DNA of 64,000 nt, taken from an uncultured Clostridia bacterium (GTDB lineage: Bacteria > Bacillota > Clostridia > TANB77 > CAG-508). The DNA lies in contig CALXVG010000002.1 in the NCBI GenBank assembly GCA_944391955.1, forward strand, positions 52,921-116,920. The letters run 5' to 3'. How positions within the stretch are numbered: the stretch's first letter is position 1; the number at the start of each line of letters is the position of its first letter. A program made the position numbers and the translations under genes. A model generated the notes under the pieces. The model did not search any database, was not told the origin of the DNA, and was given only the letters and a program-made list of their open reading frames with translations. Positions 42,859 through 52,700 of the stretch are shown one piece after another.

Positions 42859-44007
42859 ATGAGAGGAATGAGAAATTTTAAAATGAGAAATTTAGGAATA
42901 CTTAATTTATATGAAAAAGTAAATAAGAATAAAGTAAACAAGTTTATTGATAGAATAGAATCAAATTTGCGAGTTCAAACTCAAGTGAAAAAGACTGTAA
43001 AAGATATAGAATGGATTGAAAAAATGGAAGAAACCATACCATATATTGATAATATTCTAAGAGCACCTAACAGATTTATAGTAAATGAAGAAGAAATTGT
43101 AAAAATAGAATTAGCAAGAAAAATTACAGTTGATAGTATAAAGCATTTATCTAGAAATACTAACTTGATACAAAGTATTGATAAAAAAACAGGAGATGTT
43201 AGACCATCAAAAATACTAAATATAAATAAAGAAGAAAATTATAATACATATGAAAATCGTTTGATTTATACATTAATACAAAACATGAAACTTTTTGTAA
43301 ACAGTAGAAAAGAAACACTTGAAAAAGAATTGCAAAATGAAAAAAAAGACAATAAGCAAATAGAATATACTGGAAGTTCAAAAAATTTAGGAGAAAATAT
43401 AGAAATAAATCTTTCCTTAAATTCAAGTTTGGACCATGAACATGAAAAAAATAAAGAAGATACAAGAGAAATTTTAGAAAAAATAAATATTTTAGATGAA
43501 AGAATAACAGACTTAACAAGCTCAGAAGTATATAAAATAATAGATAGATTACATATTACTTTAGTAAGAGAACCAATAAAAAAGACAAATGTTATATTGA
43601 AGAATGTTAATTTCCAATATGCAATGAAATTATGGAATTATCTTAGAGATAATTTTGAAGATAAAACAACACAAATTAATGAAGAACAAGATTACACAGA
43701 TGATGGAGAATTAAAACAACTATTCAACGAAACATTTATGCTACAATATTTAGCTATGAAAACACTGGATGAAGATACTATCGAAAATGAAGCTATTAGA
43801 GAAGAAATCCAAGATGCAATGCTTGAGCAATTAATCAATAATATGCTAGATGTAGATGTAGATTTAACAAGTAACAAGTTAAAACAAATGCTTGGAAAAA
43901 TTTATGAAAAAATTAAATATAAGAAAATGGAAATTTTGCAAGAAATACAAAAAACATATAAAACACATATTGATAAATATTTAGAAGAAGTAGAAAACTC
44001 AAATTAA
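42859..44007 (+). CDS. DUF2357/McrC-like partner of the AAA+ ATPase
   Basis: A 382-residue cytoplasmic protein. The segment NYNTYENRLIYTLIQNMKL (about residues 129-147) matches the ENR-containing core of DUF2357 proteins, which pair with McrB-like ATPases. I see no PD-(D/E)xK nuclease signature, and the C-terminus is a Lys/Glu-rich helix. It may be the adaptor that stimulates the ATPase. Start uncertain: ATGs at 42859, 42868 and 42883 are in frame and none has an ideal ribosome site. The protein is rich in coiled-coil stretches. Confidence 0.55.
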   Translation: MRGMRNFKMRNLGILNLYEKVNKNKVNKFIDRIESNLRVQTQVKKTVKDIEWIEKMEETIPYIDNILRAPNRFIVNEEEIVKIELARKITVDSIKHLSRNTNLIQSIDKKTGDVRPSKILNINKEENYNTYENRLIYTLIQNMKLFVNSRKETLEKELQNEKKDNKQIEYTGSSKNLGENIEINLSLNSSLDHEHEKNKEDTREILEKINILDERITDLTSSEVYKIIDRLHITLVREPIKKTNVILKNVNFQYAMKLWNYLRDNFEDKTTQINEEQDYTDDGELKQLFNETFMLQYLAMKTLDEDTIENEAIREEIQDAMLEQLINNMLDVDVDLTSNKLKQMLGKIYEKIKYKKMEILQEIQKTYKTHIDKYLEEVENSN

Positions 44008-44031
44008 TAAACAATAGAAAGGAAATAAGAG

Positions 44032-44673
44032 ATGAAAGAAAAATTACAAAAACTAAAGAAAAATAAAGTACTTAAAATAATAGGAAAGATTTTATATGCA
44101 TTACTATTTATTATTGTTTTACTAATGTTAATAGTAGTAATCCTTCAAAGAGTAACAGATAACTCAATAACAATAGGCGGATATAGAATGTTTACAGTTG
44201 CAACAGGCAGTATGACTCCTCAATATGAAGTAGGAGATATTTTAATTTCAAAAGAAATTGCACCAGACCAAATAAACGAAGGCGACGATATTGTTTATAA
44301 AGGCAAAGAAGGAAGCTTTAAAGATAAAGTGGTAACACATAGGGTAATATCTATAGATGCAACAGATGAAGGATATAAAATAATAACACAAGGTATAGCA
44401 AATCCAGAACCAGACCCAGAAATAACAGAAGAACAAGTATATGGAAAAATAATATATAAAGTACAAATATTAAGCTTTATTTCAAAATTAATATCAAACA
44501 TATATATTTTCTACTTTGTAATATTTGTTCCAATAGCATTAATAATATTTAGACAAATAAGACAACTAGCAAGTGAAGATGACGAAGACGAAGAGAACGA
44601 GGAAGAAGACAAAGAAGAAAAGGATAAAGTAGTAGATATAGAAAAATCAGAGGAAAAAAATGAGAGGAAATAA
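44032..44673 (+). CDS. SipW-type signal peptidase I (active-site residues present)
   Basis: A 213-residue S26B peptidase with membrane helices at about 19-39 and 150-170. Ser60 in ATGSMTP and His103 in VTHRV are the catalytic dyad; the GDILISK strand lies between. An acidic Glu/Asp/Lys tail (~35 residues) follows the last helix and would lie in the cytoplasm. It precedes three camelysin-like genes and is their likely processing enzyme. AAAGGAAATAAG precedes the ATG. Confidence 0.88.
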   Translation: MKEKLQKLKKNKVLKIIGKILYALLFIIVLLMLIVVILQRVTDNSITIGGYRMFTVATGSMTPQYEVGDILISKEIAPDQINEGDDIVYKGKEGSFKDKVVTHRVISIDATDEGYKIITQGIANPEPDPEITEEQVYGKIIYKVQILSFISKLISNIYIFYFVIFVPIALIIFRQIRQLASEDDEDEENEEEDKEEKDKVVDIEKSEEKNERK

Positions 44674-44682
44674 TTGTAAAGC

Positions 44683-45282
44683 ATGAACAAACTATACAAA
44701 ATAATGAAGAAAATTAAAATAAGAAATCTTATACTTTTATTATTTTTATTGATGTTTAACACGTATGCATGGTTTATATATGCCTCAAAAGTTTCAGTAG
44801 GATTAACTGCAAGTGTTAGTTCATGGAATGTTGAGTTTGTTTCTGATGCCGGAGAAACGGTTACAAATATTGATGTAGTAGTTGAAAAAATTTATCCAGG
44901 AATGGACACTTTTGAAAAAAAAGTTGTTGTACATAATAGAGGGGAAACAGCTGCAACACTCTCATATGAAATAAAATATTTAAAGATAATGGATGAAGTA
45001 TATGAAGTAAGTGAAACAACAGGAATAACATCTGATACTATTAAAAGTAAGATAGAGCAAGAGTATCCTTTTAAAATAATCATAGAAATGGATGATACAA
45101 ATTTATCCGTAGAAAATGGAGAAGGAAGTTTTACTATTAAAATCGAATGGCCATATGAATCTGGAAATGATGAATTAGATACTACATGGGGAAATAAAGC
45201 ATATGAATTTTATAATTCATATCCAGATGAAAAGTGCATTGAAATGAAAATTGAATTAGTTGCAACACAACAAAATACATGA
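44683..45282 (+). CDS. SipW-dependent TasA/camelysin-like protein
   Basis: A 199-residue protein with a basic start, a hydrophobic helix and the SipW-type cleavage region NTYAWFIYAS (about 26-35). A beta-sandwich follows: VSSWNVEFVSD, KIYPGMDTFEKKVVVHN and a C-terminal IKIEWPY strand. It lies 10 bases after the peptidase at 44032. A second ATG at 44704 is possible. Probably processed and displayed on the surface. Confidence 0.75.
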   Translation: MNKLYKIMKKIKIRNLILLLFLLMFNTYAWFIYASKVSVGLTASVSSWNVEFVSDAGETVTNIDVVVEKIYPGMDTFEKKVVVHNRGETAATLSYEIKYLKIMDEVYEVSETTGITSDTIKSKIEQEYPFKIIIEMDDTNLSVENGEGSFTIKIEWPYESGNDELDTTWGNKAYEFYNSYPDEKCIEMKIELVATQQNT

Positions 45283-45322
45283 TAATAAATTATTGACAAT
45301 AAAAGTCAAGTAAGGAGATAAA

Positions 45323-45928
45323 GTGAAAAATAGTAAGAAGATTATGTTATTAATAATAGGAATATTAATTGTTATAGCTATATTCTTTATGGTACAAATT
45401 TATGCGAAATATTTATCATCAGCATCTGGTGCTACAACATTAACAATTGCAAAATGGAATATTCTTGTTAATAATGCCTCAATAAAATCTAATACAGATA
45501 TATCAAATTCAATAGTTCCAGTATTCCCAGGAAATGAACATATTGCTAAAGATATTATTGCACCTACAGCAGAGGGATATTTTGACTTGGAACTTGATTT
45601 TACAGATGCAGATGTATCTTTTGAATATGAAATAACAACAACAGTAGATGAAAATAGCGGAGTAAAAGATTTAGTAACAACAGGATATTCAATAGATGAT
45701 GGAGAAAAAATAGTATTTGATACATATAATCAATCCATCAAAGAAACAATTGAATTAACAACAGAGGTAAAAACTAAAAAAATTAGAATATATATCTTAT
45801 GGAATGATGATGAAAATACACAAGTTATGACAAATCAAGAAGATACAGAGGCAACAATAAATAATGCACCAGCAATATTAAAAGTAAATGTTTCATTTAA
45901 ACAAATTACAACTACCGAGGGAGTGTGA
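45323..45928 (+). CDS. SipW-dependent TasA/camelysin-like protein
   Basis: A 201-residue protein starting at GTG, with AAGGAG upstream. Signal-anchor helix at about 7-25, then IYAKYLSSASG and the TIAKWNILVNN strand typical of the family; the rest is a Thr/Asp-rich beta domain ending without an anchor. A small dyad, TTGAC and GTCAA, lies in the spacer before it. It shares four bases (GTGA) with the next gene. Confidence 0.75.
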   Translation: MKNSKKIMLLIIGILIVIAIFFMVQIYAKYLSSASGATTLTIAKWNILVNNASIKSNTDISNSIVPVFPGNEHIAKDIIAPTAEGYFDLELDFTDADVSFEYEITTTVDENSGVKDLVTTGYSIDDGEKIVFDTYNQSIKETIELTTEVKTKKIRIYILWNDDENTQVMTNQEDTEATINNAPAILKVNVSFKQITTTEGV

Positions 45929-46695
45929 ACAAATTGCTAAAAACGAAACAAGAGAAGCAGGAAGAAAAGTTAGAAAAACAAGAGAAGAAGAAAATGAATA
46001 AGGAGAGACTGAAATTAAATTCTTCAAAAATAAGAGAAAGAAATAGAAAGATAAGAACTATAAAAATAGGAATATTAATAATGTTACTATTTTTAGTTAT
46101 CATATATTTCTTATTAAGAATTGTATATGAAACAGGAGATTTTACAGTATCTTTAGACCCAAACTTTGCAAAAAAAAGTGGATTGATTATGTATGAGAGA
46201 CTAGATGAAAAAGATGATAAAAGAATGTTAAAGGCAACAAAAGCAGAATTTATTGATAATATTTCAGTTAATTGGTTACCACAAAACATACATGAAGAAG
46301 CAGAAGGTAGCCATAATGGGGAAAACTATCTAGCATATACCTTTTATTTAGAAAATAAAGGAAGTGAAACAGTAGATTATTGGTATGAAATTTTAATAGA
46401 TGATGTAATAAAAAATGTTGATAGAGCAATAAGAGTAATGGTATACAGAAATGGTGAACGTACAATATATGCAAAAGCAAATGAAACAACTGGCGAACCA
46501 GAAGAAGGAACTGTAACATTTTTCTCTTCAACAGAAGTTTTAGTAGAACAAAGGGAAAATTTTAATCCAGGAGATATTGATAAATTTACAATTGTAATTT
46601 ACATAGAAGGAGATGATCCTGACTGTGTTAATGAATTAATTGGTGGAGAAATGAAAATGCACATGGAAATTACAGAAGAACATAAAAGTGGATAA
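45925..46695 (+). CDS. Membrane-anchored camelysin-like protein
   Basis: A 256-residue protein starting at GTG and overlapping the previous stop. A ~45-residue Lys/Glu-rich cytoplasmic coiled coil precedes one membrane helix (about 48-66). The outer domain has the recurrent elements FTVSLDPNFAKKSGLIMYE, a GSHNGENYLAYTFYLENKG strand pair and an IEGDDPDC turn. The uncut cytoplasmic coiled coil suggests it stays anchored and could serve as the basal unit of a fibre; this is inference. Confidence 0.65.
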   Translation: MNKLLKTKQEKQEEKLEKQEKKKMNKERLKLNSSKIRERNRKIRTIKIGILIMLLFLVIIYFLLRIVYETGDFTVSLDPNFAKKSGLIMYERLDEKDDKRMLKATKAEFIDNISVNWLPQNIHEEAEGSHNGENYLAYTFYLENKGSETVDYWYEILIDDVIKNVDRAIRVMVYRNGERTIYAKANETTGEPEEGTVTFFSSTEVLVEQRENFNPGDIDKFTIVIYIEGDDPDCVNELIGGEMKMHMEITEEHKSG

Positions 46696-46769
46696 ATATT
46701 ACAAAAATATTACGTAAACATTTCAAAAACGACATATTTTACAGTTATATGACAATTTTTACCAAATTA

Positions 46770-46798
46770 TTGACATCAATTTTATCTTATAGTAATAT
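46770..46798 (+). promoter_or_regulatory. Promoter of the TYAWF protein gene
   Basis: Consensus TTGACA (46770-46775), 17 bp, TAATAT (46793-46798). It gives this gene its own transcript inside the locus. Confidence 0.65.
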
Positions 46799-46837
46799 GT
46801 TATCATTAAAGTAAAAATAAAGAGAGGGGAAAAAATA

Positions 46838-47830
46838 ATGAACAAAAAAAGCAAAAGAAAAGCAAATTTAAAAGCATCTATTTTGGTATTACTATTATTA
46901 GCTATTTTACTAATGGCATCAACCTATGCATGGTTTACTTCAAATACACAAGTAACAATAAGTACATTAAATGTAAATGTTGAGGCAAAAAATGGTTTAC
47001 AAATTTCTGCAGACGGAACGAACTGGAAAACAATATTAGAAACAGCAGATATAGACCCAACAACTGTTGCAGCAACGTATCCTGGAAATACTAACCAAAT
47101 TCCTACTATCATGGAGCCAGTTTCAAGTGCAGGAAATGTAAATACTGCAGATGGAACACTTAACATGTTCTATGGAATGGCTGAAGCAGATGAAACATCA
47201 GGAAAATGGGAATTAACAGCAACAAAAGAAACCGATGCAAAAGGAACAGTAGGAAAATATATCGCATTTGATATATTCCTAAGAGTTGATACAGAGTCAC
47301 AATTATCATTAACACAAGCATCAGGAGTTTCAGATTTGGATGCCTCAGGAAAAGGATTAGAGAATGCAACACGTGTAGCGTTTGTAGTAGAAGGAAATCA
47401 ACCAGTAGGTACAGATTTAACAACCATACAGGGATTAAAAGATGCTACAGATGATACAACATATATTTGGGAACCAAATTCAGATGCACATACAGCTGCT
47501 GCACAAGCAAATGCAAACGACAATTATGGAGTTCCAATTACAGTTGGAGATAATGGTGCGACACAAGTAAAACATTATGGAATAAAAGCACCAATAGATG
47601 ATGGTATAGAATTAATTAATACACATACAGGAGCTAGTCCAGATTACTTTACACAAGTAGACACAATTCAAACAAGTAAAACTATGTCAGATACAGCATT
47701 ACTTACTTTATCACCAGGAATTACAAAAGTAAGAGTTTATATGTGGGTAGAAGGACAAGACTTCGACTGTGACAACTCAGCTTCAGGATCAAACTTATCA
47801 TTCGACCTTCAATTCTCAGTACCAGCATAA
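46838..47830 (+). CDS. SipW-dependent TYAWF protein, probable major fibre subunit
   Basis: A 330-residue protein with a classical SipW-type signal: basic start, helix at about 13-27, then ASTYAWFTSN. The mature part is a Thr/Asp/Ala-rich beta protein with a VRVYMWVEGQDFDCDN strand near the end. It has its own consensus promoter, GAGAGGGG ribosome site and strong terminator, and codon usage with more GCT and ACT than its neighbours, as for an abundant product. It could be the main structural subunit of the locus. Confidence 0.75.
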   Translation: MNKKSKRKANLKASILVLLLLAILLMASTYAWFTSNTQVTISTLNVNVEAKNGLQISADGTNWKTILETADIDPTTVAATYPGNTNQIPTIMEPVSSAGNVNTADGTLNMFYGMAEADETSGKWELTATKETDAKGTVGKYIAFDIFLRVDTESQLSLTQASGVSDLDASGKGLENATRVAFVVEGNQPVGTDLTTIQGLKDATDDTTYIWEPNSDAHTAAAQANANDNYGVPITVGDNGATQVKHYGIKAPIDDGIELINTHTGASPDYFTQVDTIQTSKTMSDTALLTLSPGITKVRVYMWVEGQDFDCDNSASGSNLSFDLQFSVPA

Positions 47831-47847
47831 AATTTAATAAATACATA

Positions 47848-47882
47848 AAAAAGGAACAGGAAAAAAATCCTGTTCCTTTTAA
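47848..47882 (+). terminator. Strong terminator after the TYAWF gene
   Basis: AAAAGGAACAGGA pairs with TCCTGTTCCTTTT around an A-rich loop; the T-run is short but the stem is long and GC-rich for this genome. Confidence 0.8.
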
Positions 47883-47890
47883 AAAAATAA

Positions 47891-47919
47891 TAGACTTTTT
47901 AGAATTATTATGATAGTAT
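47891..47919 (+). promoter_or_regulatory. Promoter of the second half of the locus
   Basis: TAGACT (47891-47896), 17 bp, TAGTAT (47914-47919) preceded by TATGA. Confidence 0.5.
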
Positions 47920-47969
47920 ATAAATGGTAAAATTATGTTAGTATTTGTTGAAAGAAAGGAAAAGAAAAA

Positions 47970-48071
47970 ATGGAATTTAATAAAATGGAAACAAAAGAAT
48001 TAATACAAATATATTTAGAAATAACTAGGTTTATCGACTATTTAGAAAAAGCCAAACAAATAGAACAATAA
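47970..48071 (+). CDS. 33-residue small protein
   Basis: An ATG-to-TAA frame of 33 codons, with AGAAAGGAAAAG upstream and a promoter 50 bases before it. The peptide is a single charged amphipathic helix (MEFNKMETKELIQIYLEI at the start) without a signal. It lies 32 bases before the 526-residue coiled-coil gene and may be co-transcribed with it. Function unknown. Confidence 0.45.
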   Translation: MEFNKMETKELIQIYLEITRFIDYLEKAKQIEQ

Positions 48072-48103
48072 TAAATAAAACCAAAAGAAAGGAATGCAGT
48101 TAA

Positions 48104-49684
48104 ATGGATAATTCTAAGAGTATACAAGAACTAATTGAAAAAATAGAAGTAGACAAAGAACTATTAACAACAATGCCAAAAAATAATGAAAAAAATATAG
48201 AAAAATATAGTAAAAAGATAAATGAAATTCAACAAGGATATGAAAGTCAAAAGAACGAAATTCTTACAATTTTAAATAAAAGATATAATAAAGGAATAGA
48301 CATAAAAGAAAATCCAGAAATAAATGAACTAGAAGTAAGATTAAAAACAATAGAGAATATCTTATATTTATTAAATGAAAAAACAACATCATATGAAAAA
48401 ATGGAATTAGACAGAATAATATATAAATTAAGAAAATATTATAAAGAAAATTTAGAAATAGTAAATGAGCAAATCGCAATTGTTATAAATAAATTCTTAA
48501 TGATAGGTATAAGATTAGATATTACCGATTTTGACTATAGCATATATGTTAAACAGTACATGGAAGTCTTTTTAGAAGAATATAAAAATAAAACATTATC
48601 TTCAGAAAATTTAAAAAATAAATTTGAAGAGATATATTGGAAATGCCCAGATATAATAGTTCATATTGAACTAAATATTAGAAACTTATATTTGAAAAAT
48701 CAAAACCAAATAGATAAATACTTTTTAAAACAAAAAGAGGAATTATTAAAAAAATGGGATAAAACTCCAAATGAAATAATAAAAATATATTTTCAATTAG
48801 TAATAGCACAACAAGAGAAAGTATCAACTGATAAAAATATTATATTAAATAAGTTTTTGGATGGAACTTTAAATGCAAAAAATTATAAAACTGAAAAAAT
48901 AACATCAGATTTCCAAAAAATATTACCAGAAAATATTATCGAAAATCTACAAGAAAACAAACAAGAGATAAAACAAAATATTTCAAAGTTTTTATATAGT
49001 TTATATGAATACAAAAACGTTGAAGAGTTTAGATTTATTATTGATGATATAAAAACTTGTTATCAAGAAAAAGAAAAATATAAAAATATATATGATGAAA
49101 CTAAAAAGAAAATTGATGCATCGGAAAAAGTTTTGAAAAAACTAAATAAGAAACAAGAAGCAGGAGGTTGGTTCGGAAAAAAAGCAACTACAACAGGAAT
49201 AAGTACAGAACAAAGTGCATTGTTTTTAGAATTAAAAAATTCATATAGAAAATTAGATTTGGATAGATTTTATAGTAAAATGTATTCTTGTATAACAGAT
49301 GATACTACACTTTTTGAAACACTAGAATTAGCAACTTCATATTATGAATATATAACACAGTGTATTATAAAAAACGACCAAACAATAACTCAAATAGATA
49401 TTGATAAAAAAATAGATAAGCTAAAAAGATTTTTAATAAATCCATATAATACAATTATAAATAATATGACTATAATGCAAGATAAAGATATAGGAACAAT
49501 TATAAAAGACAGATACAAGCTATTAAATTTCAATGTAGAAAAAGAAGATTTGCAAATTGATAATGTAGACAACTTGATTTCATTACTTGAAGAAATACAA
49601 CAAAAATTTAACATCGAAGAGACAGAATTAGATATAAATAATATAGAAGAACTTGTAGAATTAAAAAAATTACTAAAAAAATAA
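48104..49684 (+). CDS. Large coiled-coil protein of unknown function
   Basis: A 526-residue, Lys/Glu/Ile/Asn-rich helical protein with no signal peptide or membrane helix and several coiled-coil stretches (about 1-60, 70-130, 350-375). A Gly-rich turn, QEAGGWFGKKATTTG (about 352-366), interrupts the helices. I recognise no domain. It sits directly before the giant surface protein, 27 bases upstream, and probably acts inside the cell in its export or assembly. Confidence 0.6.
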   Translation: MDNSKSIQELIEKIEVDKELLTTMPKNNEKNIEKYSKKINEIQQGYESQKNEILTILNKRYNKGIDIKENPEINELEVRLKTIENILYLLNEKTTSYEKMELDRIIYKLRKYYKENLEIVNEQIAIVINKFLMIGIRLDITDFDYSIYVKQYMEVFLEEYKNKTLSSENLKNKFEEIYWKCPDIIVHIELNIRNLYLKNQNQIDKYFLKQKEELLKKWDKTPNEIIKIYFQLVIAQQEKVSTDKNIILNKFLDGTLNAKNYKTEKITSDFQKILPENIIENLQENKQEIKQNISKFLYSLYEYKNVEEFRFIIDDIKTCYQEKEKYKNIYDETKKKIDASEKVLKKLNKKQEAGGWFGKKATTTGISTEQSALFLELKNSYRKLDLDRFYSKMYSCITDDTTLFETLELATSYYEYITQCIIKNDQTITQIDIDKKIDKLKRFLINPYNTIINNMTIMQDKDIGTIIKDRYKLLNFNVEKEDLQIDNVDNLISLLEEIQQKFNIEETELDINNIEELVELKKLLKK

Positions 49685-49711
49685 TAAATATTTACTATAT
49701 TGGAGATGCAT

Positions 49712-52700
49712 ATGAAAAAAATAAACAGGAAAAAAACGTTAATAATAACAATAATACTGATAATAAGTTTAATTGTAATAGTAAAATTGCTTGATAATGC
49801 AAAAGCAGATGATTTAGTAGAAATAAATGCCAATATTATAGATAATACTGGCTTATTAAGTGATGCAAACTACACAATTATCGCTTCAAATGAAGGAGAA
49901 TATGGATATTCTATTACATTACCAGATACAGTAAATAATAAGAAGATTAGTAAATATTATATTGAAAATAAAAATATAGTGAATGATGAAACAAATTTAA
50001 CTAATGAAACAAATAATTCACAAATTGTAGAAAAAAATGCTGGCGAAAAGATATATTTAACAGAGGAAGAATTAACAAACAAACAAATAATTTTAAATGT
50101 TGAATATGACAAAAAAGAAAAAACAGAGCAAACATTATATAATCAAATTTTAGAAAAAGAAATTGAACAAGACAAAATAACAATAACAGGATATGTGCCA
50201 GTAAATGCAGAAATTAGCTTTGAAAAATTAGAAAATGCAACTATAGAAGAACAACTAACTGAATATATAAATGGAAAAACAACTTTAGAAACAGCATATG
50301 AAATCAAAATACTTTCGGAAGAAACAGAATTTGAACCTAAAGAATATGAGGAAGAAGTAGAAGTCAAAATTCAAGGCATACAAATAGATAATAATAAGAA
50401 TTATAGAATAATACATATTTATGAACAAATACAAGAAACAACACAAGAAATAACAACAATCATAGAAGAAATAAAAGAAGTAGTAACAGCAGAAGATGGA
50501 ATTAGTTTTAAGACATCTCAATTTTCAACATATGCAATATTAACGGAAGATGCTGAAACATCAGCAAACCAAGAAGATGTATTAACAAATGAAGAGCTAG
50601 GAATTAGCACATTGGCAGATGACACAATTTATCAAACAACCTATGCAATGACAAATTCAGGAGGAGCATGGGATGGAACAACAGTTGCAACTAGTTTTTC
50701 TTGGGGAGATGGAACGGAAGTAGCACCATATCTAATTGCAGATGGAGCAGAACTTGCATATTTAGCAGAACAAGTAAGAAATGGAAATACATATGAAGGA
50801 GTATATTTCCAAATTGCAAATGATATAGATTTAGGAAATAATTTTTGGACACCAATAGGAAATGCACAAAATTCTTTTAGAGGAATTCTAGATGGAGCAG
50901 GACACACAATTGCAAATGCTCAAATAACAATTTCTAGTCTGCCAGATGCTACATATGAAGCATATGGAATTTTTGGTAGCATTGGTGGTGGAAACACAAG
51001 AGCAATTATCAGAAATTTAGAATTATCTAATATAAATATAGACATAACTGCAAGTGGAGATACAGGTTCAAGTTCTATATTTGGAGGCTTAGATCAAGAT
51101 GCAGAAGGATTGCATATAGGAACTTTAACTGGTGCTATGTATAGAAATTCAAGTGTTTTAAATGTAATAGTAAAAAATAGCTTGATCGAAGACTCTAATA
51201 TAATAAATATATATCACTACCCATTTCAACTTTCAATAGGTGGAGTGGTTGGATATGTGGCTAATGGATATAATAATACCACAAATCCAGGAACTAATAA
51301 CACTTACGAAATTCAAAATTGTTATTCATCAGCTGTGATAGATATAGATGCAACAGCAGAATATGAAACTGGAGGTTGGTTTACACAAGCAAGAAATGGA
51401 TATGGACATTATCATACAGGTGGAATTGTAGGGACAATAAGAAGCCAAGCAGTATGGCCAAGCAATTGTTTATATTCAGGAACAATAAACTCTAATGGAT
51501 TTATTGGACCTATTTTTGGTGCATTAATAAATAATACAACTTATGAGAATTTTAATACATTTTCAACTATTTGGAATGGAAATGATGCAGGAAATTTAAC
51601 AGCAAATAATATGTATTATACAAATTACAGTGCAAATGGAAGAACTTTCACATCAACTGTAATATCAGGAACGTCCACACAAAGATTAAGTAATAGTTCT
51701 ACAAATATTGGTTATGTACAAGGTGTTAATAAAGGAAGTTATACCACTGATATGAATGCAATACTAAATATGTTTAACAATAATGTAACAACAGATAATA
51801 AATATGTTAATTGGTATTATCAAAACGGAGAATTTACATTTAAAGAACGATTAACATCAGAAGTAGAAGAACCAGTAGAATTTACATATGAGATAATGAT
51901 TGATGATCCATATAATATAGGAAACTATACTTACACATGGTACAAAAATGGAACTGAAGACACTAGTATACAAGGAAACACTTATGTCTGGACACCAAAT
52001 TATCTTGAAGATGAAAATATTATAGTTGTAATATCAGATGGAGAATATTATACAGTTACAAAATTCACAATAAAGAAAATAGGAGTAGATATTGTATTTG
52101 ATATAAATGAAACAAATGATAGTGTAACAGCATCGCTAGAAGGAGAAGGACTAAAATATACAAGTGTTTCAGATTTTACTTTCCAATGGTATGCATTAGA
52201 CATATCAGGAGAAGAAACCAAGATTGATGGAGCAACTACACTTTCACTAAGCAATTTAGAAGATGGAATGGAATATAAATTAGTAGCAACAAATACAAAA
52301 ATACCACAAATGTCTACAGAAAATAGTTTTATATATGGGGACAGAACTGTAATTTATGTAAGTTACAGTGGTGGTAATAATTCAAATGATGGATTTACGC
52401 CTGAAACACCAGTCAGAACTTTATCTACTGCATACAGAAAATTAGACGGAAATGGAACAAGAAACACTAATGTAATTGTAATAATGGGTACATATAGTTC
52501 AACAGCATTCATGAACTCACAAACATCTACTACATATGCAAAACCTGTTACAATAACAGGAAAATATGATGGAGTAAATTATAATGGAATATTATATTTT
52601 TATAGTGGAACAAGTTCATATAGATATTTAACAGCAGATACAAACTTTCAATATCTAACATTTTATGGTGGAAACAATCAAATGTATTTTTATTTGCAAG

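Noticed and set aside
41320..44007. McrBC restriction (defence) system
   Set aside because: Membrane helix on the ATPase, no nuclease motif in the partner and no defence genes nearby.
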